Assembly (NCBI GenBank): GCA_913042065.1
Contig: CAJWKB010000002.1
Coordinates: forward strand, 1-62,299
Source: an uncultured Alphaproteobacteria bacterium
Lineage (GTDB): Bacteria > Pseudomonadota > Alphaproteobacteria > Puniceispirillales > Puniceispirillaceae
Direction: 5' to 3'
Length of the DNA: 62,299 nucleotides
The stretch's first letter is position 1. Each line of letters opens with the position of its first letter. Positions 50,093-60,173 of the stretch are shown here, piece by piece. Both the position numbers and the translations under genes were made by a program. The notes below the pieces were generated by a model. The model worked only from the letters and a program-made list of their open reading frames with translations, searched no databases and was not told the origin of the DNA.

Positions 50093-51127
50093 TTACCGAC
50101 CGGAAATACCCTGCGCAGCCAACAATTCAGCAATCTGCACTGAATTCAGAGCCGCCCCCTTACGTAGATTGTCCGAAACACACCAAAAGACCAGGCCATT
50201 ATCAACCGTCGGATCTTTACGAATCCGACTGATATAGACGGCGTCCTCACCGGCAGCCTCATGCGGCGTTACATAACCTTCATTGGCCCGATGATCAACA
50301 ACAATACAGCCCTCGGCACCCTGTAGAATTTTGCGAGCGGCGTCTTCAGGAATAGGACGTTCTGTCTCTATAAACACAGCCTCACTGTGACCAATAAAAA
50401 CTGGAATCCGCACACAATGCGCTACCAGCTCAATCAACGGGTCCAGGATTTTTTTAGTCTCCGCTGACATTTTCCATTCTTCCTTGGTGAAACCATCATC
50501 AAGGAAAACGTCAATATGCGGGATCGCGTTAAAGGCAATCTGTTTGGTGAATTGTTCAGGCTGGACAGAGTCATTTACAAAAATTCCACGCGTCTGGTTG
50601 AACAATTCATCCATTGCCGGACGGCCGGCGCCCGATACAGCCTGATAAGTCGACACGACTACCCGTCGAACGACATAAGCCTCATGCAACGGCTTCAACG
50701 CCACAACAAGTTGGGCGGTTGAACAGTTTGGATTGGCTATGATGTTGCGCCCACCATTAGCACGGGTCACCCCACTGATCGCCTCGGCGTTAACCTCGGG
50801 AACGATCAGCGGCACATCGGCATCCATGCGGAAAGCAGAAGAATTGTCAATCACCAGACAACCAGCTTCAGCGGCCTTTGGAGCAAACTCCTTTGATGTC
50901 TCACCGCCGGCAGAGAAAAGTGCAATATCAGCGGAAGCAAAGTCAAATTTATTAAGCGCTTCGACGGTTAAGGTGACATCATCACCATAAGACAATTCCC
51001 GCCCACTAGATTTTGATGACGCCAGCGCATACACTTTGTCAGCTGGAAAATTACGCTCAGCCAATGTCTGCAACATTTCACGCCCTACGGCGCCAGTGGC
51101 ACCAACGACGGCTACTCTGTATCCCAT
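50093..51127 (-). CDS. asd: Aspartate-semialdehyde dehydrogenase
   Basis: Reduces aspartyl phosphate to the semialdehyde, feeding lysine/DAP, threonine and methionine synthesis. The 344-residue protein has the NADP motif GATGAVG (9-15), ASSKSSGRE, the catalytic Cys135 in NPNCSTAQL, YQAVSGAGR and the active-site His in CVRIPVFIGHSEAV. It follows leuB by 54 bases on the same strand, as in many alphaproteobacteria. Confidence 0.97.
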   Translation of the reverse strand: MGYRVAVVGATGAVGREMLQTLAERNFPADKVYALASSKSSGRELSYGDDVTLTVEALNKFDFASADIALFSAGGETSKEFAPKAAEAGCLVIDNSSAFRMDADVPLIVPEVNAEAISGVTRANGGRNIIANPNCSTAQLVVALKPLHEAYVVRRVVVSTYQAVSGAGRPAMDELFNQTRGIFVNDSVQPEQFTKQIAFNAIPHIDVFLDDGFTKEEWKMSAETKKILDPLIELVAHCVRIPVFIGHSEAVFIETERPIPEDAARKILQGAEGCIVVDHRANEGYVTPHEAAGEDAVYISRIRKDPTVDNGLVFWCVSDNLRKGAALNSVQIAELLAAQGISGR

Positions 51128-51181
51128 ATTGTCCTCATTCGCCGCGGCGGATGATCCGCCATAACTAATTACCTGTTAGTA

Positions 51182-52294
51182 CTAGCGCGCTAGGTTATCG
51201 AGCGCATCAATCACCGCGGCGGTCATGCCATCAGTACCCGTACGCTCACAGCCAACGGCCATTATATCGCCTGTGCGTTTTGTCGACAAAGCGACATTGA
51301 CCGCTTGGTCAAGCAAATCGGCTTCATCAGTCTGATCAAAGCTATAACGCAACATCATCGAAAAACTCATAAACTGAGCTAGCGGATTGGCCAGGTCTTG
51401 CCCGGCGATATCTGGCGCAGAACCATGCACGGGCTCATACATCGCTTTCGGTAGGCCAGTTTCCTGGTCAGGCTCACCGAGCGAGGCCGATGGCAGCATT
51501 CCAAGCGAGCCTGTCAACATCGCCGCACAATCTGAAAGCAAGTCACCAAACAAATTATCCGTAACAATGACGTCAAACTGTTTCGGATTCCGAACCAGCT
51601 GCATCGCGCAATTATCCGCGTACATATGACTAAGTTCAACACCATCACCCTCATTAGCATGCAGCTCTGTCATAACCTCACGCCATAGAACGCCAGAATG
51701 CATGACATTAGCCTTTTCGACCGATGTGAGTCGGCCACCTCTCTTACGCGCTAGATCAATTCCAACACGCCCGATGCGCTCAATTTCCGGGGTGATGTAG
51801 GCGTTAGTATCGTAACCCTTGCGAATGCCATTACCCAAATCTTCAATGCCGCGTGGTTCAGCAAAGTAAGAGCCGCCACAAAGCTCACGCAATATCATAA
51901 TATCAAGACCCGAAACAATTTCAGGCTTCAGCGTCGAAGCATCAACAAGCGCCGAAAAGACAATCGCCGGACGCAAATTAGCAAACAAATCCATTTCTTT
52001 GCGAAGTGTCAGGAGGCCGCGCTCAGGTTTCAAATCAAAGGCAAGATTGTCATACTGGGGACCGCCAACAGCACCAAACAAAACAGCATCAGAAGCTACA
52101 CAGTCAGAAAGAACCTTGTCAGTCAGCGGTGTGCCGTGGGCATCGTAGGATGCGCCGCCGACCAGCCCCTCGGACAGGTCAAAGTTAAGGCTGCGATGTT
52201 TGGCCAGCCAATCAATGATTTTCATATTGGCCCGCATGACCTCGGTACCAATACCATCACCTGGCAACACCATGACCTTACGATTTGACGCCAT
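51182..52294 (-). CDS. leuB: 3-isopropylmalate dehydrogenase
   Basis: Oxidative decarboxylation of 3-isopropylmalate to 2-oxoisocaproate in leucine synthesis. The 370-residue protein shows [33 protein letters not shown], the catalytic Tyr/Lys region, [30 protein letters not shown] and the NAD-binding [17 protein letters not shown]. It is 80 bases after leuD. Confidence 0.98.
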   Translation of the reverse strand: MASNRKVMVLPGDGIGTEVMRANMKIIDWLAKHRSLNFDLSEGLVGGASYDAHGTPLTDKVLSDCVASDAVLFGAVGGPQYDNLAFDLKPERGLLTLRKEMDLFANLRPAIVFSALVDASTLKPEIVSGLDIMILRELCGGSYFAEPRGIEDLGNGIRKGYDTNAYITPEIERIGRVGIDLARKRGGRLTSVEKANVMHSGVLWREVMTELHANEGDGVELSHMYADNCAMQLVRNPKQFDVIVTDNLFGDLLSDCAAMLTGSLGMLPSASLGEPDQETGLPKAMYEPVHGSAPDIAGQDLANPLAQFMSFSMMLRYSFDQTDEADLLDQAVNVALSTKRTGDIMAVGCERTGTDGMTAAVIDALDNLAR

Positions 52295-52374
52295 AACCTA
52301 ATCCTCTTTATGGATATCACCGCAGAAATGGCGGCAAAACTCAAACTGTTTTTTTGTATGACCTGCACATGCCC

Positions 52375-52980
52375 TCAAAGCCAAGGCTGGCTGGTCTGCC
52401 GTATTTCTTCAAAGCTGGCAATGGCCTCTGCTTTCTCTAGTGTTAAACCAATGTCATCCAGCCCCTCAAGCAGGCATTTTTTGCGAAATGGATCAACCTC
52501 AAACGAAATGGTAACGCCATTTGGACGGCGGATTTTTTGGGTAACAAGGTCGACAGATAGTTCCGGGTTTTCACTGTCTGACGCGTCAGCCATTAGGGCG
52601 TCGCGGTCATCGACTGAAACAACAATCGGAAGAATGCCGTTCTTAAAACAATTATTGAAAAATATGTCTGCAAAACTCGTCGAAATTACACAACGCACGC
52701 CAAAATCCAGCAATGCCCATGGTGCATGCTCACGACTTGAGCCACAACCAAAATTATCACCAGCAACAATGATTTCTGCCTGCCTGTATGGATCTCTGTT
52801 TAAAACAAAATCCGAGATCTCTGCGCCACCTCTGGTGTATCGCATCTCATCAAACAAATTTTTGCCGAGTCCCGAGCGCTTGATGGTCTTCAGGAACTGC
52901 TTAGGAATAATCATATCGGTATCGACATTCAAAATATTGAGTGGCGCCGCAACGCCTGTCAATTGATCAAATTTCTGCAT
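52375..52980 (-). CDS. leuD: 3-isopropylmalate dehydratase small subunit
   Basis: Swivelling domain of isopropylmalate isomerase, partner of LeuC. The 201-residue protein starts [31 protein letters not shown]. It has [21 protein letters not shown], the substrate-recognition loop, near 74-94. It ends with the usual helical tail. Lies 19 bases after leuC. Confidence 0.97.
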   Translation of the reverse strand: MQKFDQLTGVAAPLNILNVDTDMIIPKQFLKTIKRSGLGKNLFDEMRYTRGGAEISDFVLNRDPYRQAEIIVAGDNFGCGSSREHAPWALLDFGVRCVISTSFADIFFNNCFKNGILPIVVSVDDRDALMADASDSENPELSVDLVTQKIRRPNGVTISFEVDPFRKKCLLEGLDDIGLTLEKAEAIASFEEIRQTSQPWL

Positions 52981-52999
52981 TTATCAAATTTCCCAAAAC

Positions 53000-54403
53000 C
53001 TAGAAATCACGGACATCTGTTAAATGTCCATTTACAGCTGCGGCTACTGCCATCTGTGGGCTAACGAGATGAGTCCGACCACCACGACCCTGTCTACCCT
53101 CAAAATTACGGTTTGAAGTGGATGCACAGCGCTCACCCTCTTCCAACTTGTCGGCATTCATAGCAAGACACATCGAACAACCAGGCTCACGCCAATCAAA
53201 CCCCGCATCCCGAAAAATCTGGTCAAGCCCCTCTGCTTCTGCCTGTTCTTTGACCAGACCAGAACCGGGAACGACCAGCGCTCTCATCCCATCGGCCACT
53301 TTACGCCCCTCAACAAGGCTAGCAGCAGCACGCAGATCCTCAATCCGGCTGTTGGTACAGGATCCAATAAAAACAGTGTCAATCTTTACATCCGTAAGTT
53401 TCTGACCTGCAGACAGCCCCATATAATCAATAGCACGCTGGATCTTTGCCCGCTTCATCTCATCCTTTTCAGCATCCGGATTAGGTATCGAGGCCGTAAT
53501 AGCCAGCGCATCCTCAGGACTCGTGCCCCATGTTACCGTTGGCGCGATCTCGACAGCCGGCAGAACAATTTCAGTGTCATATTTTGCACCAATATCGGAT
53601 GGTAGGCGGCGCCAATAGGCCACCGCCTGCTCCCATATGTCGCCCTTCGGAGCCATCGGCTTGTCGGCAAGATAGGCAAAAGTTGCCGCATCCGGCGCTA
53701 TCATTCCAGCTCTGGCACCAGCTTCAATGGCCATATTGCAAACCGTCATTCGGCCTTCAATTGACAGTCCCTCAATGGCCGAGCCAGCAAATTCGATCAC
53801 ATGGCCAGTACCGCCAGCGGTGCCAATCTTACCAATGATCGCCAAAATGATGTCCTTGGCTGTCACACCCGGAGCAAGATCCCCATCAACCGTGATCCGC
53901 ATGTTCTTTGCCGGCTTCTGGATCAGCGTCTGCGTTGCCAATACGTGCTCAACCTCGGAGGTGCCTATACCGAAGGCAAGGGCACCAAAAGCACCATGTG
54001 TCGCGGTGTGAGAGTCGCCACAAACGATGGTCATGCCTGGCTGGGTGAAACCTTGTTCCGGCCCGATGACGTGTACAATACCCTGGCGGATATCATTCAT
54101 TGCAAAATAGGGAACACCAAAATCGGTTGCATTCTGCTCTAAAGTTTCGACTTGGGTGCGAGATTCCTCATCAGAAATACCCTGCGACCTGTCGGTAGTC
54201 GGTACATTGTGATCAGCGACGGCTAGAGTCCGCTCGGGTGAGCGGACGGAGCGACCGGTATTTCGCAAACCCTCAAATGCTTGGGGGCTTGTCACTTCAT
54301 GAACAAGGTGCCGATCAATATATATTAGACACGTACCGTCATCCTGCTGATGTACAACATGCGCTTCCCAGATCTTGTCAAAAAGTGTTTTTGGAGCCGA
54401 CAT
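53000..54403 (-). CDS. leuC: 3-isopropylmalate dehydratase large subunit
   Basis: Aconitase-family [4Fe-4S] enzyme isomerising 2- to 3-isopropylmalate. The 467-residue protein has [51 protein letters not shown], and the cluster cysteines in [14 protein letters not shown] and [10 protein letters not shown]. The frame extends to 54457, but ATG 54403 has AGGGG about nine bases upstream and is the family start. It follows rplS by about 55 bases. Confidence 0.98.
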   Translation of the reverse strand: MSAPKTLFDKIWEAHVVHQQDDGTCLIYIDRHLVHEVTSPQAFEGLRNTGRSVRSPERTLAVADHNVPTTDRSQGISDEESRTQVETLEQNATDFGVPYFAMNDIRQGIVHVIGPEQGFTQPGMTIVCGDSHTATHGAFGALAFGIGTSEVEHVLATQTLIQKPAKNMRITVDGDLAPGVTAKDIILAIIGKIGTAGGTGHVIEFAGSAIEGLSIEGRMTVCNMAIEAGARAGMIAPDAATFAYLADKPMAPKGDIWEQAVAYWRRLPSDIGAKYDTEIVLPAVEIAPTVTWGTSPEDALAITASIPNPDAEKDEMKRAKIQRAIDYMGLSAGQKLTDVKIDTVFIGSCTNSRIEDLRAAASLVEGRKVADGMRALVVPGSGLVKEQAEAEGLDQIFRDAGFDWREPGCSMCLAMNADKLEEGERCASTSNRNFEGRQGRGGRTHLVSPQMAVAAAVNGHLTDVRDF

Positions 54404-54457
54404 GATTTTCCCCTGTTGTCTGACGGACAGGATATCATTCCTTTCCGGACGAGCCAA

Positions 54458-54838
54458 TCAGGAAGAAGTTGCCTCGCGATATGTTGTCTTTTCTGCTATA
54501 CGAGCCGCTTTTCCTGTCCGGCCACGAAGATAATATAGCTTGGCGCGACGTACACGGCCGCGGCGCACAACCGTCAACCCTGCAACCTGGGGCGCGTAGA
54601 GTGGAAACACCCGTTCGACACCTTCGCCGTAGGACAACTTACGAACAGTAAATGAGGAGTTCACCCCCTTATTCTTGCGAGCAATACAAACACCTTCGAA
54701 GGCCTGAATACGCTCACGCGACCCTTCAATTACCTTAACATCGACTCGCACGGTATCTCCAGGTGCGAAGTCGGGAATCTCGCGCTGTGCCAACACATTT
54801 TCCATTTGTCTTTTGCCAATACGGTCAACGATATTCAT
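54458..54838 (-). CDS. rplS: 50S ribosomal protein L19
   Basis: L19 is at the 30S-50S interface. The 126-residue protein includes [33 protein letters not shown] region and [37 protein letters not shown]. Start ATG 54838 follows AAGGGAAG with eight-base spacing; the longer frame to 54874 is not supported. Part of the conserved rpsP-rimM-trmD-rplS set. Confidence 0.97.
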   Translation of the reverse strand: MNIVDRIGKRQMENVLAQREIPDFAPGDTVRVDVKVIEGSRERIQAFEGVCIARKNKGVNSSFTVRKLSYGEGVERVFPLYAPQVAGLTVVRRGRVRRAKLYYLRGRTGKAARIAEKTTYREATSS

Positions 54839-54899
54839 CGCTCGCTTCCCTTCGTTCTCTCGTTCCAATTTCACGCCTGCACCCTGGCAGACGAATCAC

Positions 54900-55622
54900 C
54901 TAAGTCTTTGTTTTCTGCTCTTGCTGCGCCTGCAGATATTGTTCCCACAAATCTGGACGCCGCTCCTGCGTTTCTCTTTCGGCCTCCGCCAACCGCCATT
55001 CGGCAATCTTCTGGTGGTTACCCGACGCCAGAACCGCCGGCGCCTCAATCCCCTGCCAGACCCTGGGTTGCGTGTATTGCGCATGCTCCAGCAGTCCGGT
55101 CTCAAAACTATCGTCGCGATGGCCCTCTTCCTTGCCCATCACCCCGGGCAACAGCCTGACAACCGCATCCATCACTATCATCGCGGCAGGCTCGCCGCCA
55201 GACAGGATGTAATCACCGATACTGATCTCTATCATATCGGCCTCGTCAATCACCCGCTGATCGACGCCTTCATATCGTCCGCACAGAAAAACAGCACCGG
55301 GTTGTCCTGCCAGATCACGGACCGTCTGTTGATCCAGAACCCTGCCCCGCGGGGTAAGGTATATTCTGGGCCCAGGTGCCTCCGCGACATGTGCCAGCGC
55401 GGCGGCAACAACGTCGGGCTTCAACACCATACCGGCGCCACCCCCAACAGGCGTGTCGTCGACAGTTCGGTGCTTATCGCTTGCAAAATCCCGAATGTCC
55501 AGCGTTTTCAGCGTCCAGATACCCTGATTCAGCGATTTTCCTGCCAGCGACGAGGCCAGAGGTCCCGGAAACATCTGCGGGAACAGGGTTAAAACAGTTA
55601 CATCCCATTGCGAGACCACCAT
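54900..55622 (-). CDS. trmD: tRNA (guanine-37-N1)-methyltransferase TrmD
   Basis: SPOUT-class enzyme making m1G37, which prevents frameshifting. The 240-residue protein shows [59 protein letters not shown] and the SAM-knot region [18 protein letters not shown]. It is 4 bases after rimM. Confidence 0.97.
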   Translation of the reverse strand: MVVSQWDVTVLTLFPQMFPGPLASSLAGKSLNQGIWTLKTLDIRDFASDKHRTVDDTPVGGGAGMVLKPDVVAAALAHVAEAPGPRIYLTPRGRVLDQQTVRDLAGQPGAVFLCGRYEGVDQRVIDEADMIEISIGDYILSGGEPAAMIVMDAVVRLLPGVMGKEEGHRDDSFETGLLEHAQYTQPRVWQGIEAPAVLASGNHQKIAEWRLAEAERETQERRPDLWEQYLQAQQEQKTKT

Positions 55623-55626
55623 CTGA

Positions 55627-56223
55627 CTACTCCGATGCGCCCTTGTTTCGGGTATCTTGCGTTTCTTCTCGGTCCGGTCGTCTTTTCGGCTTGTCCGTCT
55701 TGCCCTCCAAACCTGCCAGCTCGATCATACCGGGCGGTGGTGACAGCGTCACAAACCCTACCCCAGGTCTCACCTCGTCACGGTATTCGGGCGCAAATGG
55801 TAACATCATCGTCGGCCCTGAAGGTGGCTTTACCTCAATAATGTCACCGGCACCAAAATCATGAAGCCCCACAATGACACCAATTGCCTCACCGTCCATG
55901 CCGCGCGCATCAAGGCCGATAAGGTCTGTGTGATAGACCTCATCATTCTCAGCTGGTGGCAGGGCGTCACGGCTGATGAACAGCTCGAGACCTCGCATGA
56001 GTTCGGCCTCATCGCGGTCTGAAACCTCCTGCGCCATGGCAATGACCGGACCTTTCGCAGACACGGAATTGACCTTGAGATGCAATAGTCTCCCATCGTT
56101 CAGGGATAGCGGTCCGTATCGGTCAAGCGCGGCCGGGTTGCCCGTATAGGCTTTGATTTTGAGATGTCCACGCACACCGTGAACGCCAACAATCATACCG
56201 AGACATATTCGGCCAGCAGCCAT
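55627..56223 (-). CDS. rimM: Ribosome maturation factor RimM
   Basis: Binds S19 and assists 30S head assembly. The 198-residue protein has the N-terminal [19 protein letters not shown] motif and the C-terminal PRC-barrel ([35 protein letters not shown]). It ends with a basic [10 protein letters not shown] tail. The start shares one base with the rpsP stop (TAATG), indicating coupled translation. Confidence 0.95.
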   Translation of the reverse strand: MAAGRICLGMIVGVHGVRGHLKIKAYTGNPAALDRYGPLSLNDGRLLHLKVNSVSAKGPVIAMAQEVSDRDEAELMRGLELFISRDALPPAENDEVYHTDLIGLDARGMDGEAIGVIVGLHDFGAGDIIEVKPPSGPTMMLPFAPEYRDEVRPGVGFVTLSPPPGMIELAGLEGKTDKPKRRPDREETQDTRNKGASE

Positions 56224-56702
56224 TATCCCTCTGCCTTTTCCTCTTCGGCAGTAGCTTCCTCAGCCGGGGCTTCCTCGGCAGGAGCAGCTTCTTCCGCAGC
56301 GGCAGCTTCCTCAGTCGGGGCTTTCTCGGCAGGAGCGGCTTCTTCCGTAGCAGCAGCTTCTTCGGCAGCGGCCTCGGCGGCCTCGGTCTCGCGTTCCGCA
56401 CGCTTTTTGCCCGGGGCTGATTTCTTTGGCTGTTCACGAATCACCGGCGCCTCGGCAAGACCGGCAGTCGCCAGCATTTTCTGCACCCGCTCGGTAGGTT
56501 GCGCACCATGGCCCATCCAATAGGTGATCCGTTCGCCATTCAGGGTCAAACGCTGATCATGATCCTTTGGCACCATAGGGTTATATGTGCCAACCCGTTC
56601 CACATACCGGCCATCACGTGGGGCTGACGCCTCGGCGACAACGATCCGGTAAAATGGACGCTTCTTGGCACCACCACGTGCCAGCCTGATTTTCAGAGCC
56701 AT
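56223..56702 (-). CDS. rpsP: 30S ribosomal protein S16 with long acidic Ala/Glu tail
   Basis: S16 core at residues 1-82: [32 protein letters not shown] region, [27 protein letters not shown] short basic linker ([12 protein letters not shown]) leads to residues 104-159, built almost only from Glu, Ala, Pro and Thr. The tail carries a nearly perfect 17-residue tandem repeat (separate entry). Extended Ala/Glu S16 tails occur in other alphaproteobacteria; this one doubles the protein length. It precedes rimM and follows ffh by 33 bases. Confidence 0.96.
   Translation of the reverse strand: MALKIRLARGGAKKRPFYRIVVAEASAPRDGRYVERVGTYNPMVPKDHDQRLTLNGERITYWMGHGAQPTERVQKMLATAGLAEAPVIREQPKKSAPGKKRAERETEAAEAAAEEAAATEEAAPAEKAPTEEAAAAEEAAPAEEAPAEEATAEEEKAEG
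56254..56355 (-). repeat. 51-base tandem repeat inside the rpsP tail
   Basis: Units 56254-56304 and 56305-56355 match at 46 of 51 positions, and a partial third unit begins at 56356. Differences are at unit positions 11, 20, 33, 44 and 48. The period is a multiple of three (17 codons), so the reading frame is kept. This suggests recent expansion of the acidic S16 tail by slippage or unequal exchange. Confidence 0.9.
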
Positions 56703-56735
56703 GTTTTAATTCCTCTCATTGGCAAATGAATTTGT

Positions 56736-58238
56736 TTATTTCTTCTTTCCCGATGGCTTTCCGCCAAGACCGGGTAATCCCCTCGGCAATCCGCCCATCA
56801 GGCCACCGGGCATTCCCGGCATGTTGGGCATCTTTCCCATTCCCTTTGACAGCGCATCCATGTCAGGCATGCCGCCACCTGCACCACCCATGCCGGGCAT
56901 GCCGCCACCCATCATCGCCTTCATCGCTGCAGCGCCGGATTTACCACCCAGCTTTTTCATCATGCGCGACATGTCCTGATATTGTTTGACGACCTTGTTC
57001 ACTTCCTGAACCGAGGTTCCCGAGCCGGCAGCAATACGTTTGCGGCGAGATGCGTTCAACAGGCCGACCGACACCCGCTCCTTTTTCGTCATCGACAGGA
57101 TGATGGCCTCCTGGCGCTTGATCATCGAGTCGTCAATGCCAGCAGCAGCGATTTGTTTCTGCATCTTGCCAATGCCCGGCAACATGCCCATCAAACCGCC
57201 AAGACCACCCATTTTCTGCAGCTGGCGAATCTGTGCCAGAAAATCATTCATGTCGAACTGGCCCTTGGCCATCCGTTTGGCGATGCGCTCGGCCTCATCC
57301 GCCTCGATAGTCTCGGCTGCCTTTTCAACAAGCGCGACAACGTCGCCCATGTCCAGAATGCGGCCGGCCATGCGGGCTGGGTCGAAATCCTCGAGCGCAT
57401 CCTGCTTTTCACCAACACCAACAAGTTTGATGGGGCAGCCCGTTATGTGACGCATCGACAGCGCCGCACCACCGCGCGCGTCACCATCAAGGCGGGTCAG
57501 AACAATTCCGGTTACTCCGATCGCATTGTGGAATGACTCGGCGGTGTTGACCGCATCCTGACCGGTAAGCGCGTCAGCAACGAGCAGAACCTCATGCGGT
57601 TCGGTCAGTTTTTTGATGTCGCGCAATTCAGCCATCAGCGCTTCGTCAATGCTGATCCGACCAGCCGTATCGAGAATCAGCACATCAAAGGCCTGCAATT
57701 TAGCGGCCTGTAATGCACGCTTGGCAATCTGTCCCGGTGTCTCGTGGTCGACTTCCGGCAGGACGCCAACCTCTGCCTGTTCGCCAAGTAAGCGCAGCTG
57801 TTCGCGTGCCGCAGGGCGGGTGACATCAAGCGACGCCAGCATCACCTTCTTGCGCTCGCGTGAACGCAGGCGGAGCGCCAGCTTACCGGCCGTCGTGGTC
57901 TTGCCAGAACCCTGCAGGCCGGCCATCAAAATCACCGATGGCGGATTTGTCGCAATATTCAGCGGCGCCGCATCACCCCCAAGAACCTCAGTCAGCGCAT
58001 CATTGACCAGCTTGATGACCTGCTGGTCCGGGCGGACTGATTTCAGCACGTCAGAACCAACGGCCCCGTCACGGACTTTTGCGATGAAGGATTTGACCAC
58101 AGGCAGAGCCACGTCAGCGTCAAGCAGTACGAGACGAACCTCGCGTAGCGCTGCATCAACATCGGCCTCGCTGAGCGCGCCGCGCCTGGCAAGTCCGCTG
58201 AAAACGTCCTGGAGCTTGTCTTTCAAGCTATCAAACAT
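56736..58238 (-). CDS. ffh: Signal recognition particle protein Ffh
   Basis: SRP54 homologue binding signal peptides and SRP RNA. The 500-residue protein has the N domain, GTPase G1 GLQGSGKT (107-114), DTAGR, TRLDGDARGG and the M domain (FDMNDFLAQIRQLQKMG, ILSMTKKER, RRKRIAAGSGTSVQEVNKVVKQY region). The C-terminus has more than ten Met in a Gly/Pro-rich tail ending GGKPSGKKK. The receptor ftsY is 1 kb away on the same strand. No SRP RNA gene was recognised in the window. Confidence 0.98.
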   Translation of the reverse strand: MFDSLKDKLQDVFSGLARRGALSEADVDAALREVRLVLLDADVALPVVKSFIAKVRDGAVGSDVLKSVRPDQQVIKLVNDALTEVLGGDAAPLNIATNPPSVILMAGLQGSGKTTTAGKLALRLRSRERKKVMLASLDVTRPAAREQLRLLGEQAEVGVLPEVDHETPGQIAKRALQAAKLQAFDVLILDTAGRISIDEALMAELRDIKKLTEPHEVLLVADALTGQDAVNTAESFHNAIGVTGIVLTRLDGDARGGAALSMRHITGCPIKLVGVGEKQDALEDFDPARMAGRILDMGDVVALVEKAAETIEADEAERIAKRMAKGQFDMNDFLAQIRQLQKMGGLGGLMGMLPGIGKMQKQIAAAGIDDSMIKRQEAIILSMTKKERVSVGLLNASRRKRIAAGSGTSVQEVNKVVKQYQDMSRMMKKLGGKSGAAAMKAMMGGGMPGMGGAGGGMPDMDALSKGMGKMPNMPGMPGGLMGGLPRGLPGLGGKPSGKKK

Positions 58239-58333
58239 CGTGCCGATCAGTCCTTTTTCTTTTCCGCGAGGCCGTCACCTTGCGCGCCAATTTCTGTCGG
58301 CTGCCAACCTGCAATACCGGGAAAACGTAATGG

Positions 58334-58395
58334 CACCCGTGCTCGAAAACTTCGAGGACGGGTGGAACCTGCTAGGGTCGGATCAGTCGGCTGAT
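58334..58395 (-). promoter_or_regulatory. Two hairpins in the ffh 5' leader / ffh-ydcF intergenic region
   Basis: Hairpin A: CACCCGT (58334-58340) pairs with ACGGGTG (58358-58364), and CTCGAA (58342-58347) with TTCGAG (58351-58356), separated by one G-G mismatch, with loop AAC; 13 pairs in all. Hairpin B: ATCAG-TCGG-CTGAT at 58382-58395. No T-run follows on either strand, so these are not intrinsic terminators. They lie in the predicted leader of ffh. The lower G+C around them suggests RNA structure rather than coding. Confidence 0.5.
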
Positions 58396-58411
58396 GCCGG
58401 GAATACCAGAT

Positions 58412-58440
58412 GTATTGCGCTTTCCAGAAAAAATTGTCAA
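58412..58440 (-). promoter_or_regulatory. Candidate promoter of ffh-rpsP-rimM-trmD-rplS
   Basis: Minus-strand TTGACA (58440-58435) is a perfect -35; 17 bases later is CAATAC (58417-58412), a poor -10. Alphaproteobacterial -10 elements are often degenerate. The leader to the ffh ATG would be about 165 bases and would include both hairpins. Confidence 0.45.
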
Positions 58441-58450
58441 GAATTGTGTT

Positions 58451-59251
58451 ATGTTTTTTGTTCTCTCAAAGACCCTGTCGTTGGTTCTCGAACCCTTAGT
58501 CCACCCCTTTTTCCTTCTGGTAATCGGCTTAATCGCCAAATGGCGGCAGCAACGGTCGTTGCAAAGAGCCTGCATTGCGCTCGCCGTTGGTCTACCGCTT
58601 CTCTATGGATTTCTGCCTTTTTCGCAAGGGGGGCTGATGCTTCTAGAAAACCGCTTTCCTATCCCCAAACTGGATGAACGGCCGATTGATGGTATTATCG
58701 TACTTGGCGGCCACACCGGGTCTGGCATGATTTCACAACAGCGCGGCCAACCCCAGCAGAACGGAAGCGCCGAGCGGCTAACAGTGGGTCTGAAGCTACA
58801 TCAGCAATTTCCCAATGTTCCACTGATCTTTGCCGGCTTTTCCGGTGATTTAAATCCTCAGGGCTGGAGCGAAACGAAAATTGTACGCAAATTGCTGTTT
58901 GACCTGAATGTGTCCGACGAGCACGTTGTGTTTGAAAAGACAAGCCGCAACACTTACGAAAATGCCGTGAACAGCCGACAGTTGATTCTACCACAAGCCG
59001 GATCACGGTGGATTCTGGTAACATCTGCTGCGCATATGCCACGGTCAATAGGCTCCTTTGAGGCGGCAGGATGGACCGGAATTATTCCCTACCCCGTAGA
59101 TTACAAGACCGGAACGGAGATCGAAGGATTATTTAGTCTTAGGGCTGGTTTTGAATCAATGCGTGAAATTTTTCATGAGATCACTGGTCTGCTTATTTAT
59201 CGTCTTACTGGACGCACCAGCGACCTTCTGCCAGGCGCAAAAGACGAGTGA
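58451..59251 (+). CDS. YdcF/ElyC-family (DUF218) membrane protein, copy 2
   Basis: A 266-residue protein with two N-terminal membrane helices (about 5-29, 39-57) and a DUF218 domain from about residue 80: DGIIVLGGHTG, LIFAGFSGD, the EKTSRNTYENAVNSRQL helix and VTSAAHMPRSIGSFEAAGW. This is the ElyC/YdcF layout, an envelope-related family of uncertain chemistry. ATG 58394 would add 19 residues; MFFVLSKTL at 58451 is the typical start. Copy 1 at 9.5 kb has a different membrane topology (one helix). It is convergent with ftsY, only 3 bases apart. Confidence 0.88.
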   Translation: MFFVLSKTLSLVLEPLVHPFFLLVIGLIAKWRQQRSLQRACIALAVGLPLLYGFLPFSQGGLMLLENRFPIPKLDERPIDGIIVLGGHTGSGMISQQRGQPQQNGSAERLTVGLKLHQQFPNVPLIFAGFSGDLNPQGWSETKIVRKLLFDLNVSDEHVVFEKTSRNTYENAVNSRQLILPQAGSRWILVTSAAHMPRSIGSFEAAGWTGIIPYPVDYKTGTEIEGLFSLRAGFESMREIFHEITGLLIYRLTGRTSDLLPGAKDE

Positions 59252-59254
59252 TCA

Positions 59255-60172
59255 TTATTGCGTAATGCCGGTTAGAGCGTTCGCAAAATCACGGGCTGCA
59301 AAAGCCTGCAGATCATCCACGCCCTCACCGACGCCAACGGCGTGAACGGGGATACCAAATTCCTCGGCAAGTGCAATCACGATGCCACCTTTGGCCGAGC
59401 CATCGAGTTTGGTGACGATCAGCCCACTGACATCGGCGGCCTTCTGAAAAGCTTTAACCTGACTGAACGCATTCAGCCCGACCGTACCATCGAGGACAAT
59501 GATAGAATTGTGCGGAGCCGTATCATCCATTTTGCGAATCACACGAACGATCTTTTCCAACTCATCCATCAGCTCAGTCCGATTCTGCAGGCGGCCCGCC
59601 GTGTCGATTATTAGTACATCCGTTTCTGTCGCGGCAGCCTTCTCCATCGCCGTATAAGCGAGCGCCGCAGCGTCACCACCCTGAATGCCAGCAATTACCT
59701 CGGTTCCGGTACGTTCACCCCAAATCTGTAACTGCTCTATGGCGGCAGCGCGAAACGTATCACCGGCTGCGAGCATCACGCTTCTGCCCTCGCCCCGCCA
59801 TTGCTGGGCAAGCTTGCCGGCAGTTGTTGTCTTTCCCGATCCATTGACCCCAACCAGAAGGATAACATGCGGCTTGGCATCATCACGTATGGTAATTGGA
59901 GCGACGACTGGTTCCAGAATTTCGGTGATCCCATCTGACAGCGCCGCAGCGAGCGACTCATTGGTGACCGGTCCATCAAATTTGTATTTGCGAATTGACG
60001 CCGCTAGACGCATTGCTGACTGCGTACCGAGATCTGCAGCAATCAGTGCATCCTCAACCTCCTCGAGAGACGTCGCGTCAATTTTTGACCTGCCAAGCAG
60101 GGATGACACTTGGCTCGTGACTTTGGCGCTGGTCTTACCAAGCCCATCTTTTAGTTTCTGAAGCCAGCTCAT
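59255..60172 (-). CDS. ftsY: Signal recognition particle receptor FtsY
   Basis: GTPase docking SRP-ribosome complexes at the membrane. The 305-residue protein is of the short type without a long acidic A domain, starting with an amphipathic MSWLQKLKDGLGKTS. G1 is GVNGSGKT (108-115), followed by DTFRAAAIEQL, DTAGRLQ, TKLDGSAKGG and the C-terminal GVGEGVDDLQAF. It follows mtaB by one base. Confidence 0.97.
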   Translation of the reverse strand: MSWLQKLKDGLGKTSAKVTSQVSSLLGRSKIDATSLEEVEDALIAADLGTQSAMRLAASIRKYKFDGPVTNESLAAALSDGITEILEPVVAPITIRDDAKPHVILLVGVNGSGKTTTAGKLAQQWRGEGRSVMLAAGDTFRAAAIEQLQIWGERTGTEVIAGIQGGDAAALAYTAMEKAAATETDVLIIDTAGRLQNRTELMDELEKIVRVIRKMDDTAPHNSIIVLDGTVGLNAFSQVKAFQKAADVSGLIVTKLDGSAKGGIVIALAEEFGIPVHAVGVGEGVDDLQAFAARDFANALTGITQ

Positions 60173-60173
60173 G

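Noticed and set aside
56164..56523. Ser/Ala-rich repetitive plus-strand frame opposite rpsP
   Set aside because: It is the complement of the Glu/Ala repeat; no ribosome site or other support.
57613..58677. A 354-codon plus-strand open frame antisense to ffh
   Set aside because: It mirrors ffh codon structure, is Ser/Arg-rich, has no family motif and also runs across the ydcF gene in another frame.
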